Shown piece by piece: positions 25,661 through 33,905 of a stretch of 64,000 bases of DNA. The DNA comes from Bdellovibrio sp. 22V (GTDB taxonomy: Bacteria; Bdellovibrionota; Bdellovibrionia; Bdellovibrionales; Bdellovibrionaceae). Each line of letters opens with the position of its first letter. Position 1 is the first letter of the stretch. A program made the translations under genes and the position numbers. The stretch lies in assembly GCF_030169785.1 (NCBI RefSeq), contig NZ_CP125854.1:2294001-2358000 (forward strand), given 5' to 3'. The notes beneath the pieces were generated by a model that saw nothing but the letters and a program-made list of their open reading frames with translations, ran no database searches and was not told where the DNA came from.

Positions 25661-26967
25661 AAAGAAGCCGACAAGCTCAGAGTGTACGAGTCATTGTTCT
25701 CGTACACTCCTAAAGGTGTTTCTTGCGAGCCTTGAATAAAATCGGCCGTGAAGGTTAGAACCCAGCGGTCGAAAAATCTTCGTCCTATACTGGCTTCGAT
25801 AAAATTACTTCCGTGTTTTTGATCATAAAGACCTAAAAGAGAATAATTCCAAACTTCTTTCCACGTCATGCGACCGCCGAGCATCCAGGCTTCGCGAAAA
25901 ATTTCTGTGACGGACAAGTTTGAATCGTTGGCTCGTTCCGATGTGATAAGAGAATACTGCAAGACACCGATTAAAAAGCCCTTGTCGCCCAGAGGGAAGT
26001 TCTTTTCCAGCGCGGCTACGTTTTCATGGGTCCAGCCGGGCAGTAACGGGTCATCGCCGATACTTTGCGAATAAGCACTGGCATACTTAAACAGCATTTC
26101 CCAAAATGTCGCCGTGAGGGTGAGGCCTCCCTGGCGCAGACGATAGTTTTTGGTGTTGAGCGTGACGTCCGGATCTACTTGCACAATGGTCTTAGGCGAG
26201 ACGGCGACGATGGTGCCCGTAACAACGGGTTGGACAATCGGGAATGAAGCGACACCTTCATAAAAACTAAGACCGATATCAAAAACATCCCCGCGTCGTT
26301 GCACGCGAAAAGCACCGTTGTTATCCAGAGCATTATCCAAGCTTTCCTTTGTTCCGTAATGATAGCGAAGTGTCTCCGGCAATAGAAGAACCAGATCGTT
26401 TTCAGGCGTGTAAGGGACGTACACTTCGCGCGGCAGCCAGCGGCTTTCCGTGCCTGGTAAAATCGCCTCACGGCTTCGCGGAATGTAAATGAGTTCATAC
26501 TCCCAATTCCCCAGCGTTTGCGAAAACACCATAGACAGAGATCCCAGCTTGCGACTGTGAAGCGGGTCGAAGTATTGCTTTTGATTGACGATATCGACGG
26601 GATTATAACCGTCAGTCACGCCCCAGGTGAAAATATTTGCGCCCGCCTGCAAACTGTAAGTTTCACCGGTATAACGAAAGTATCCTTCAGTCACATCGAA
26701 GAAATATTTTTCTTCGTCTGAGTTGTTGTTCGGATTCGCAACGAAAGTCAGTTTGGAGTAAAAGCGAAAATTATCTTTGTATTTCCAAAGATAGTTCGGA
26801 TCGAGTTCGAGTTTATAGAGATCCCGATTTGTATTGTCGCCGATATCCTGCGGAAAATAAGTGGCTTCCAGTTTCGTATCAATATGCAAAGCCCATTCAG
26901 TCGCCCGTTTGGCTTCCGCTGTCTGCAACATAAAAATACTAAGAAAAAAAAGAAAGAGGCATTTCAT
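25657..26967 (-). CDS. Outer-membrane beta-barrel, DUF1302-like
   Basis: 436 residues with a signal peptide (ends A-E-A-K), many alternating aromatic beta-strands, and a C-terminal phenylalanine after S-L-S-A-S, the usual signal for Bam-dependent barrels. The block F-T-W-G-V-T-D-G-Y-N-P-V-D is like the W-G-x-x-D-x-x-N-P-x-D motif of DUF1302 barrels, which often accompany MMPL transporters and LolA-like proteins. The gene lies next to such a set. The role may be an outer-membrane exit or uptake channel for a lipid (inference). Confidence 0.75.
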   Translation of the reverse strand: MKCLFLFFLSIFMLQTAEAKRATEWALHIDTKLEATYFPQDIGDNTNRDLYKLELDPNYLWKYKDNFRFYSKLTFVANPNNNSDEEKYFFDVTEGYFRYTGETYSLQAGANIFTWGVTDGYNPVDIVNQKQYFDPLHSRKLGSLSMVFSQTLGNWEYELIYIPRSREAILPGTESRWLPREVYVPYTPENDLVLLLPETLRYHYGTKESLDNALDNNGAFRVQRRGDVFDIGLSFYEGVASFPIVQPVVTGTIVAVSPKTIVQVDPDVTLNTKNYRLRQGGLTLTATFWEMLFKYASAYSQSIGDDPLLPGWTHENVAALEKNFPLGDKGFLIGVLQYSLITSERANDSNLSVTEIFREAWMLGGRMTWKEVWNYSLLGLYDQKHGSNFIEASIGRRFFDRWVLTFTADFIQGSQETPLGVYENNDSYTLSLSASF

Positions 26968-27022
26968 CTCCCTCTAGGAAACACATCTTTGCATTTAAAA
27001 TCAGTATGTGAATTCGCAGAAA

Positions 27023-27712
27023 CTAAGTCGTCGTGAACTTATTGACGTACTCGATAATGGAGCTTTTAAATTCTTCGCCCAACTCTACGAAGCGCAGGCC
27101 CGCGTAGCCATCGTTTCCGACATAAACCACCTCGCAGGTGGCATTGATCGTGACGAAAAGATTGGGGCTTGTCAGGGTGGCCTCAAAGCGCTCTCCGATC
27201 TGCAAGTTTTGCGCGTCATTGACACCCAAACCCCCTTCGCTGATTGAGATCACGCGGCACTTAAATTCACCTTTCGGTCCCTGACAAACCAATGTTCCCA
27301 CCATCGGGACACGCGGGTGAGAGCGGCGGCTAATTCCCAAATCGTCCACCACACGGGGAACGGAATAGACTTCCTTCCACGCAGGATTTGAATCAGGGCG
27401 AATATCCACGGCTGAGTAATCAGTCAGGGTCTTCAGATAACTGATCAGTTCGTTGTATTTCAAGGGTGCTTTTTGTTGGCCTTCCACGCGCACATGCCAG
27501 ATGCCCTGATTTTCAGCAGCAGGGCGAGTGGCCACATTCGTTGTATCTTGCAGAGCTTGGTGCCAGCGCGACGGCGTCATCCATTCCGACTGACCTCGGC
27601 CCCAGATCTGGGGTTCCTTCGTATTAGGGAGGCGGCTTTCCACTTCTTCATGACTGTAGGGACCGGTCACTTGACCTTCACTTAGAATAAACCAAATTTT
27701 TGGATCCGCCAC
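27023..27712 (-). CDS. GYF-like/PilZ-domain protein, candidate c-di-GMP receptor
   Basis: 229 residues from a GTG start at 27712, chosen because GAGGAG lies seven bases upstream; the longer frame from 27850 runs into the divergent gene. Two GYF_2-like segments (residues about 6-58, W-F-I-L-S-E-G-Q-V-T-G-P-Y, and about 72-120) precede a PilZ domain from residue 128. The PilZ R-x-x-x-R is R-R-S-H-P-R (129-134), and the second motif appears as S-I-S-E-G-G (156-161) with Ser in place of Asp/Asn. It may bind cyclic di-GMP and relay it through the GYF-like modules. Confidence 0.8.
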   Translation of the reverse strand: MADPKIWFILSEGQVTGPYSHEEVESRLPNTKEPQIWGRGQSEWMTPSRWHQALQDTTNVATRPAAENQGIWHVRVEGQQKAPLKYNELISYLKTLTDYSAVDIRPDSNPAWKEVYSVPRVVDDLGISRRSHPRVPMVGTLVCQGPKGEFKCRVISISEGGLGVNDAQNLQIGERFEATLTSPNLFVTINATCEVVYVGNDGYAGLRFVELGEEFKSSIIEYVNKFTTT

Positions 27713-27785
27713 AGGTGAACTCCTCAGTTGACTCTTGTGCTTTATTACAGCGAAATGTATACCGCTTTGTCTAGGAGAATTAGGT

Positions 27786-28370
27786 ATGAAGTACATTATC
27801 TCAGGAACGGATCGCCCTGACTCAAACACTTTGAAAATTTCAAAATACATTCAGTCTGTCTATGCGGGTTTGGGAGAACAAGTTGAGATTTTGGATTTGA
27901 AAGAAATGAAGGCGCATCTGCATGATGATGTTCTTCACTACGGAAAACCCAGCGAGGCTTGGAAGCCGTATGTGGACAAAGTATTAACAAGCGATGGTTT
28001 GATTGTTGTCTGCCCTGAATATAACGGCTCCATGCCGGGAGTTTTGAAGTACTTCATCGATCACTTGAAGTTTCCCGAGTCTTTCGAATATCGTCCGGTG
28101 TGTTTTGTCGGCTTGGGTGGAATGTTTGGAGCTCTTCGTCCTGTCGAGCATTTGCAGCAGGTCTTCGGTTATCGCAATGCTTTCATTTATCCAGAGCGTG
28201 TGTTTATTCAAAACGTGTTTAAACTCATCAACTCGGAAGGTCAGTTGCAGGATGAATTCATCAAAGGACTTTTATTGCAACAAGCGAAAGGCTTTCAAAA
28301 ATTCACGCACGCATTGATGACGGCGAAGATTGATGCCAACGCTTTTATCGAGCAAAAGAAGCGGCAGTAG
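27786..28370 (+). CDS. NAD(P)H-dependent FMN reductase-like flavoprotein
   Basis: 194 residues from the ATG at 27786 with AGGAG upstream. The flavodoxin-like fold is shown by an early S-G-T-D-R-P-D-S-N phosphate loop, the C-P-E-Y-N-G-S-M-P-G motif around residues 76-85 (the family's flavin-binding signature), and G-L-G-G-M-F-G-A near residue 115. It probably reduces FMN or quinone-like substrates with NAD(P)H in the cytoplasm. It is divergent from the PilZ gene. Its 3' end overlaps a small minus-strand ORF at 28345-28479. Confidence 0.85.
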   Translation: MKYIISGTDRPDSNTLKISKYIQSVYAGLGEQVEILDLKEMKAHLHDDVLHYGKPSEAWKPYVDKVLTSDGLIVVCPEYNGSMPGVLKYFIDHLKFPESFEYRPVCFVGLGGMFGALRPVEHLQQVFGYRNAFIYPERVFIQNVFKLINSEGQLQDEFIKGLLLQQAKGFQKFTHALMTAKIDANAFIEQKKRQ

Positions 28371-28479
28371 GTTCGCGATCCACCAGGCGGTCGTGAACGC
28401 GGCCTTCAAAATAGATCAGACCCAGGATAATAAGAGCGGCTAAGAGCCATTTGGAACGAAGAATCGTATTCGGCGCCAT
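28345..28479 (-). CDS. Possible 44-residue single-pass membrane protein
   Basis: An ORF of 44 residues (ATG at 28479, stop at 28345) encodes a basic start, one hydrophobic helix (L-L-A-A-L-I-I-L-G-L-I-Y-F) and a charged tail. The composition looks like a real small membrane protein, not a random shadow, and it occupies most of the gap before kup. There is no strong Shine-Dalgarno, and its last 26 bases lie antisense to the reductase gene. Unproven. Confidence 0.4.
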   Translation of the reverse strand: MAPNTILRSKWLLAALIILGLIYFEGRVHDRLVDREPTAASFAR

Positions 28480-28599
28480 AGGTTTATGTTCGCAAAAGGC
28501 TTCAATCTTAGGCAACTAAACTTCCTGTAATGAGGGATTCTGCGTCATTTTTTCATGGAGAGAGCTGACAAGGTTCCGGATCTTATCTAAACTAAAGCC

Positions 28600-30540
28600 T
28601 TGTTTCTTATTTTAGACGGGGCTCGTTTTATCGAAAATCCAGGTCATCACAACAAAAATGCCAATGTTTTAATGGTTGCTTTAGGTGCGCTCGGTGTCGT
28701 CTTTGGGGACATCGGAACAAGCCCTCTCTACGCCCTTCGCGAGTGTTTTGGTGGTGAATACGGCCTGGCTCCGACGCCTGAAAATATCATCGGGATTTTG
28801 TCTTTGATCGTGTGGACAATGATCCTTCTTATTTGTGTGAAATACATGGCCTTCGTCATGAGAGCGGACAATAAAGGCGAGGGAGGTATTCTTTCTCTGA
28901 TGGCATTAGCCGTACGCAGTCAGCACAGCAAAGACATCACACGCCGCCGTTGGATTATGACAGTGTTGGGGCTCTTTGGTGCCGCTCTTCTTTACGGGGA
29001 TGGAATTATCACTCCGGCCATCTCGGTTCTTTCTGCGATGGAAGGGCTTTCTTATGTAGCGCCGCAATTTGAGCCTTATATTATTCCTCTTACGATTTTC
29101 GTGATTAATGCGCTTTTCCTGATGCAGAGATATGGAACCGGTCGTATTGGTGTGATCTTCGGGCCGATTCTTTTGGTATGGTTTACGACGTTGGGCGCCT
29201 TAGGTATTCATGGAATCGCTGAAAACACGCATATCTTCGAAGCGGTCTTGCCTCATCATGCGCTGGAGTTCTTTTTTAGAAACGGCTGGCACGGATTTAT
29301 CGTTCTGGGGTCTGTCGTCCTTGTCGTCACCGGGGGAGAAGCCCTTTATGCCGACATGGGACACTTTGGAAAAAGACCTATTCGTCTAGCGTGGTTCTTC
29401 ATCGCTTTGCCTGCGTTGATTCTCAATTACTTCGGTCAAGGCGCCTTGCTTTTGAATAATGCCGAGGCGATTTCAAATCCGTTTTATCTTCTCGCTCCGA
29501 AGTGGATGATTCTGCCGTTGGTTATTCTTGCAACGATGGCAACCGTGATTGCGTCTCAAGCATTGATCACAGGTATTTTCTCTTTAACTCGTCAGGCGAT
29601 TCAGCTGGGTTTTTGCCCGCGTATTTCAATTATTCATACATCCAGCACTGAAATCGGTCAGATCTATGTGCCGACAGTCAACTGGGCTCTTTTCCTTGGA
29701 GTCATTTGGCTGGTTCTGACGTTCCGTTCTTCCACGCATTTGGCGGCCGCTTACGGTATTGCCGTAACAGGCACAATGGTGATTACGACGATCCTGGCTT
29801 TTGAAGTGGCTCGTCAAAAATGGCATTGGAGTCTTCTGAAAGCTTCCGCGATCTTTGGTGGATTTCTTATCATTGACCTTGCTTTCTTCGGTGCGAACGC
29901 CCGGAAGGTTACGCACGGTGGTTGGGTTCCGCTCGTCATTGGTGCTGTGATTTATCTTTTGATGACGACATGGCAAAAAGGCCGTCAGGTTCTTTTCCGC
30001 CGTCTTAAAGAGCGCTCCATGCCGATTGAAGACTTCTGTCAGAAACTTCTGCGCGAGCCGCCGTTGCGTGCGCCAGGTACAGCGATCTACATGACGGGAG
30101 ATCCCTGGGGTGTGCCGGTTCCTCTGTTACATAATCTGAAACACAATAAAGTACTTCACCAACGTGTTGCAATTCTCACAATCCAAACGCGCGAAGTTCC
30201 TTTTGTCTCGAAAAAAGAGCGCATCTCCATTCAAGAAGTGATTCCAAACATGTACCGCATTCTGGCGTATTACGGCTTCATGGAAACACCAAAGATGAAA
30301 CACATTTTGGAGGCATGTCGTGAAAGAGACATCAACTTCAACGTGAATGAAACGACTTTCGTGTTGGGCCGAGAAACAATCATCGCCGACAAAGGTCCGC
30401 AGCGCACGGATGAACCGGGGATGCAGCACTGGCGCGAAAGACTCTTTGCTGTGATGTCGAAAAATGCGCAACGACCAACAGCGTTCTTCCGTATTCCACC
30501 CAATCAAGTGATTGAAGTGGGAATCCAAGTCGAGATTTAA
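28600..30540 (+). CDS. kup: Potassium uptake protein Kup
   Basis: 646 residues, near the normal length of Kup. The family motif G-V-V-F-G-D-I-G-T-S-P-L-Y is present in the first helix, about twelve hydrophobic helices follow, and the cytoplasmic C-terminal domain ends I-E-V-G-I-Q-V-E-I. It carries out proton-coupled potassium import. The reading frame begins after an in-frame stop at 28588, and the only starts before the first conserved helix are the TTG at 28600 and the ATG at 28672. The ATG would leave just three residues before the family motif, so TTG is preferred despite lacking a good Shine-Dalgarno. Confidence 0.93.
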   Translation: MFLILDGARFIENPGHHNKNANVLMVALGALGVVFGDIGTSPLYALRECFGGEYGLAPTPENIIGILSLIVWTMILLICVKYMAFVMRADNKGEGGILSLMALAVRSQHSKDITRRRWIMTVLGLFGAALLYGDGIITPAISVLSAMEGLSYVAPQFEPYIIPLTIFVINALFLMQRYGTGRIGVIFGPILLVWFTTLGALGIHGIAENTHIFEAVLPHHALEFFFRNGWHGFIVLGSVVLVVTGGEALYADMGHFGKRPIRLAWFFIALPALILNYFGQGALLLNNAEAISNPFYLLAPKWMILPLVILATMATVIASQALITGIFSLTRQAIQLGFCPRISIIHTSSTEIGQIYVPTVNWALFLGVIWLVLTFRSSTHLAAAYGIAVTGTMVITTILAFEVARQKWHWSLLKASAIFGGFLIIDLAFFGANARKVTHGGWVPLVIGAVIYLLMTTWQKGRQVLFRRLKERSMPIEDFCQKLLREPPLRAPGTAIYMTGDPWGVPVPLLHNLKHNKVLHQRVAILTIQTREVPFVSKKERISIQEVIPNMYRILAYYGFMETPKMKHILEACRERDINFNVNETTFVLGRETIIADKGPQRTDEPGMQHWRERLFAVMSKNAQRPTAFFRIPPNQVIEVGIQVEI

Positions 30541-31670
30541 GACGAGAGGAGATGAAGAATCTCCTCTTTGTGTTTCATGCCGTCAGCATAACCGATTTTA
30601 ATCAAGTGCTGGCAGTACTCCGGCTCAAACAATAAAAAACTGGCCACCTCACTGGCGTCTTGAAGAGTACCCAGACCTTTCAAGAGATAACGAATCATGC
30701 GCGGCAGTTTTTCCACTTTATTAGCGGCGATTTCCGCCACGTCAATGGAAGGCGAGATCCACAAATAATCAATCGGCCGAACATCCACCGCCGCTTGTTC
30801 AAGCTGTGTCAGTTTTGCGATGTTTGCATTGATACGATCGATTCTTTCAATATCGATTTCAAGTCCGTCCATCATCAAAGTATGCAGAAGCACGTTCACC
30901 ACACGTCCCACAGACGGCGGCTTGCTTTCCGTCGGAGGATGAGCGCTGTAACAAACATCCTGTCTGCGTCGCACACCAATAGCGAGAAGTTTTCGTGCGC
31001 CCATATAGATTGCAGGCCCACACGGAGATTGATTGCGTATACACCCGTCACCGAAGTGCCGATGATCGACAGCCACAGGCGGGAATAAAAGAGGAATCGC
31101 GGACGAAGCTAAAACGTGATCGGCTGTGATCGTGCTGCGCTCGGCTTGTTTGCGCACTCTGCGCCACAGTGGAATATCGTCCGGGCCTTGAATAAAGGTC
31201 ACTGTCGATGTGCTCATGTAATCCAAAGCCGAAACCGCCAACGCGCGGAAGTGACCTTTGTCGATATTTTTTTGAATATTCTCGAAACGGCAATTTTCAT
31301 AAACCAGTTTCCGCAACGGAGACGTGTCCAATAAAGATTTGCGCGGCGAGGTGGGTTTCATGGCTCCAAAAGAAAGATCGGTCAGCCAGCGCAAACCGCC
31401 AAATGACAAAGACACCGGGTCGCTGATGTAAACTTGTTGTGATTCGACATGGCTCCAAAGATCTAGAAGTTTATTGCAGCCGGCGACAATATCGTTGTTT
31501 TCAGCCGCTGCGAGAAAAGTCGCATTCAGAGCGCCGGCGCTGATTCCAGTGTAGTAGTTAAAAGGTTGTGAAATACCATGGCCCTTGCTGATTTCAGCAA
31601 TAGCGGAAAGAACTCCTGCCTGATAAGCGCCGCGGGCGCCACCGCCAGATAACACAAGACCTACGGACAT
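30537..31670 (-). CDS. Patatin-like phospholipase
   Basis: 377 residues. It has the oxyanion-hole motif G-G-G-A-R-G at residues 9-14, the nucleophile elbow G-I-S-A-G with S44, and the dyad aspartate in F-G-D-G (D208). The third position of the usual D-G-G/A is Cys. The family hydrolyses fatty-acyl esters of phospholipids. There is no signal peptide, so it is cytoplasmic or exported by an unusual route. Its stop overlaps the kup stop region by 4 bp in convergent orientation. A possible substrate is membrane lipid, own or prey (inference). Confidence 0.9.
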   Translation of the reverse strand: MSVGLVLSGGGARGAYQAGVLSAIAEISKGHGISQPFNYYTGISAGALNATFLAAAENNDIVAGCNKLLDLWSHVESQQVYISDPVSLSFGGLRWLTDLSFGAMKPTSPRKSLLDTSPLRKLVYENCRFENIQKNIDKGHFRALAVSALDYMSTSTVTFIQGPDDIPLWRRVRKQAERSTITADHVLASSAIPLLFPPVAVDHRHFGDGCIRNQSPCGPAIYMGARKLLAIGVRRRQDVCYSAHPPTESKPPSVGRVVNVLLHTLMMDGLEIDIERIDRINANIAKLTQLEQAAVDVRPIDYLWISPSIDVAEIAANKVEKLPRMIRYLLKGLGTLQDASEVASFLLFEPEYCQHLIKIGYADGMKHKEEILHLLSS

Positions 31671-31731
31671 CTCTTTTTCCTCGCTTAAAAGCTAATACAC
31701 TCGTGTCTTCTTCAACAGCGGATTTCTAGAC

Positions 31732-31761
31732 TTGTAGGAAAATACATAGCGGCGAGATACT
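31732..31761 (+). promoter_or_regulatory. Possible promoter of the 31.8-kb RNA
   Basis: TTGTAG at 31732-31737 and GATACT at 31756-31761 are separated by 18 bp, a reasonable sigma-70 arrangement. A perfect inverted repeat, ACATAGC and GCTATGT, overlaps the -10 region (31744-31769) and could be an operator. Confidence 0.4.
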
Positions 31762-31767
31762 AGCTAT

Positions 31768-31865
31768 GTACGAGGCCACGATAATCATATTTTTCGGTTA
31801 TCGGTTCCATTGAAGGAAGACCTGCCTCGTTAAAGGGGGCCACAGCGGCTCCCTTCTTATTTTTG
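31768..31865 (+). ncRNA. Candidate structured small RNA ending in an intrinsic terminator
   Basis: About 98 bp in a spacer where both flanking genes are on the minus strand, so a plus-strand terminator is unexplained by them. The predicted fold has an outer stem ACGAGGC (31770-31776) with GCCTCGT (31824-31830), an inner stem CGATAA (31779-31784) with TTATCG (31798-31803), and a third short stem GGTTCC with GGA-AG-ACC. The terminator stem GGGGGCC/GGCTCCC (31835-31853, one wobble) is followed by TTCTTATTTTT. A promoter-like pair lies upstream. I know of no named family that fits. Confidence 0.5.
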
Positions 31866-32321
31866 TTCGTGGATCGTTTTGTAAGCGCCTTGACGCAAAT
31901 TAATTCCATACTCTAGATAAGCCTTCATCGCACAGAGCATCTGTGACCAGCCCATGCAATTGCCGTATGACGACTTCACACCTTTTTCAGTTTCACTCCA
32001 GCCTGTCTCTGTGACTTTGACTTTTGTTTCTTGCTCGTTCAGCGCTTCAAAAGAAAATTCGACACGATTGTCTTGGCCGTTTTCTTCCGAAGATCCCCAT
32101 TCAATAACGATTAATTTGTCTTTAACGATTTGTTTAGAGTGCACGGGAAACGCGCCGGGAAAATCCGCAAATTCCCATTGCACCGTCGTGCCTTCAACAA
32201 GAGGAGCCGAGGCTTGAGCCGTCGTGAAATAAGCACTGATTTTCTTGGGATTGTAAACGGCGTCGAAGACTTCGGCGACGGGCTTTTGCACGATGATATA
32301 AACTTCAAACGCAGGTTTCAT
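31857..32321 (-). CDS. SRPBCC (AHSA1-like) domain protein
   Basis: 154 residues from the ATG at 32321 (GGAGGTG just upstream); an in-frame ATG at 32372 is less likely. The sequence shows the Bet v1/AHSA1 pattern: an N-terminal strand with E-V-Y-I-I-V-Q-K-P-V-A-E-V-F-D-A-V, mid-protein V-Q-W-E-F-A-D-F, and the end helix G-W-S-Q-M-L-C-A-M-K-A-Y-L-E-Y. These proteins bind hydrophobic ligands or act as co-chaperones; the ligand is unknown. Its stop lies in the T-rich tail of the candidate RNA terminator. Confidence 0.8.
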   Translation of the reverse strand: MKPAFEVYIIVQKPVAEVFDAVYNPKKISAYFTTAQASAPLVEGTTVQWEFADFPGAFPVHSKQIVKDKLIVIEWGSSEENGQDNRVEFSFEALNEQETKVKVTETGWSETEKGVKSSYGNCMGWSQMLCAMKAYLEYGINLRQGAYKTIHEQK

Positions 32322-32570
32322 AAACACCTCCAAGTGCCAGACTATTTTAAGGAGCACCAAGAGAGGCGACAAATTATTTTAAATAAATCTGTGCATCATA
32401 ACGCTGTCGATCTCCTTGGCGGCCTCGGGACATTCTTTGGCAGTCCGACCTTCTCAGCGTTTTGAGGTGCGCTGTTTCAGAATGAGATTGAAGAGTGATT
32501 TCTGTATCTTAAGCGCGGTCTTGTCGTGGACATCAATTTGCATCTCTTTGTTTTGAATAGGGAGTAACCC

Positions 32571-33182
32571 ATGAAAGACGCAAAATTTCTTTTCATTGTT
32601 TTGATGTGTGCAACAGCTCTTGGTTTGACGGCGTGTGCGAAACAAAACTCGGAGTTCGCCGCTCGTTATGCACGCAATAAAATGGGCGCACAGGTTGCTG
32701 ACGGTAAGAAAACGCAAGCGGCCGGCGAAAGAGCAGCGGCGCAAGGTCTTCAGGCGGATGTTGTTGGAATCGAAAGATATTGGACTCCGGAAGGACAACC
32801 AGGACCACGGGTGGTGATTTCAAAAATTCTTATTAACGATCGCGAAATGCCGGTGACCACGCATCACTTCGGAACGGAGATCGCTGAAGGACAAGTGGAA
32901 GTCAACGGCTACACTGTTGTTTTCCATGCCATGTGTGGCCGCTCTGAAGATTGCAATCCTTACTATGCGGCTCTTGAGGTCTATCAGAACGGAAAAATGG
33001 TCATTCAAGAAGGTGTGCGCAAGTACTTCGAAAAAACTTCTGCCAATGACAAAGACTTGTACCAGTGGTTTCAGCCTAACGAAGCTTTGCCATTGTTGGG
33101 TTCTAGCGTAACAGACACACGCGGTATGGTCGGCTACCTTAACGCCGCTTCCACAACGGCGGGCTCTGGTATCGTAAAGTAA
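32571..33182 (+). CDS. Hypothetical lipoprotein
   Basis: 203 residues with a lipobox L-T-A-C, lipidated cysteine near residue 22, and GGGAG upstream of the ATG. The mature part starts with an Ala/Lys/Gln-rich helical region, followed by a compact beta-rich part holding a cysteine pair in M-C-G-R-S-E-D-C-N. I do not recognise a family. It is likely anchored in a membrane facing the periplasm. An intrinsic terminator follows at 33215, inside the end of a convergent gene. Confidence 0.7.
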   Translation: MKDAKFLFIVLMCATALGLTACAKQNSEFAARYARNKMGAQVADGKKTQAAGERAAAQGLQADVVGIERYWTPEGQPGPRVVISKILINDREMPVTTHHFGTEIAEGQVEVNGYTVVFHAMCGRSEDCNPYYAALEVYQNGKMVIQEGVRKYFEKTSANDKDLYQWFQPNEALPLLGSSVTDTRGMVGYLNAASTTAGSGIVK

Positions 33183-33198
33183 AAGCAGAGTTTAAAAA

Positions 33199-33492
33199 TT
33201 AAATCGGTTGACGGGGAGAGTGTCGCAAACTCTCCTTTTCTCTTTTTATCTCTTCATCGAGAATTTCTGAAAGCTGTGTGCGGCGGCTTTTTACAAGCGT
33301 ATCAATCTTCACTAAATAATTGGCGAGATGATGGAAAAGCTTTTCGATTTCTTTATCTGTTTCTAATCGCCCTTCCTCTTCTTTAATTTCTTCGGTCAGC
33401 CGATCGACAATAAAAAGAGCCGCATTCAAAGACACACCAATCTGGTGCAAAAACTCTCTTTCCATGTACGGATCATTTTGCGGGGCGTTCAT
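33199..33492 (-). CDS. Small helical protein with histidine-kinase-dimerisation-like pattern
   Basis: 97 residues with an excellent AGGAGG ribosome-binding site. The protein is almost entirely helical and rich in Glu, Lys and Arg. The stretch F-L-H-Q-I-G-V-S-L-N-A-A-L loosely recalls the HisKA (DHp) H-box, but Gln replaces the usual Glu after His and no ATPase domain exists. It could be a coiled-coil structural or regulatory protein, and the resemblance may be chance. It is convergent with the lipoprotein gene. Confidence 0.55.
   Translation of the reverse strand: MNAPQNDPYMEREFLHQIGVSLNAALFIVDRLTEEIKEEEGRLETDKEIEKLFHHLANYLVKIDTLVKSRRTQLSEILDEEIKREKESLRHSPRQPI
33215..33246 (+). terminator. 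Intrinsic terminator after the lipoprotein gene
   Basis: GGAGAGT (33215-33221) and ACTCTCC (33229-33235) form a 7-bp stem around GTCGCAA, followed by TTTTCTCTTTTT. It lies inside the C-terminal coding part of the convergent small gene. Confidence 0.8.
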
Positions 33493-33905
33493 AGAAACCT
33501 CCTAACCTTCAGTATGAAAGAGCTGTGAAGACGGGCAAGTTGTAGATTTTCAGTTCCATCCGGCAGGCGGAACAGAGATGAATTATTTTCACCCGGCTTT
33601 GTCATTTCAACAGCGCGACGTGTTGTCCGCACGAGGACTCACCATTGCTCAACGGTTATTTCCACCTCAAATCGAATATAAGCCCGGAATAATTTAGGAT
33701 TTCGTCAAGAAATGGTGTTGAAACGGGACCAAAGTCATGGCACCTTACTTGCTCATTAGGGATCGTGGCTCCAATTTGGGACCATTATGACCCCTTTCGG
33801 AACCAGGTGGGTATTCAGGGATCCGAAAGACTGGAACGTATTGGCTTTGATTTTAAATAAATGTTTTTAGGAAAACATAATTAACCACTAATGAAAGGGA
33901 AAACA
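33493..33905 (+). promoter_or_regulatory. Upstream region of the abundant outer-membrane protein gene
   Basis: About 410 bp with no convincing gene. A 39-residue ORF (33578-33697) has no clear ribosome-binding site. The block GGGACC or GGGATC recurs at 33725, 33758, 33778 and 33818. A perfect hairpin, ATGTTTT-TAGG-AAAACAT, overlaps the last 45 bp before the start codon and could stabilise the mRNA. The AT-rich TTGGCTTTGATTTTAAATAAA sequence near 33841 is the best promoter candidate. Confidence 0.35.
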
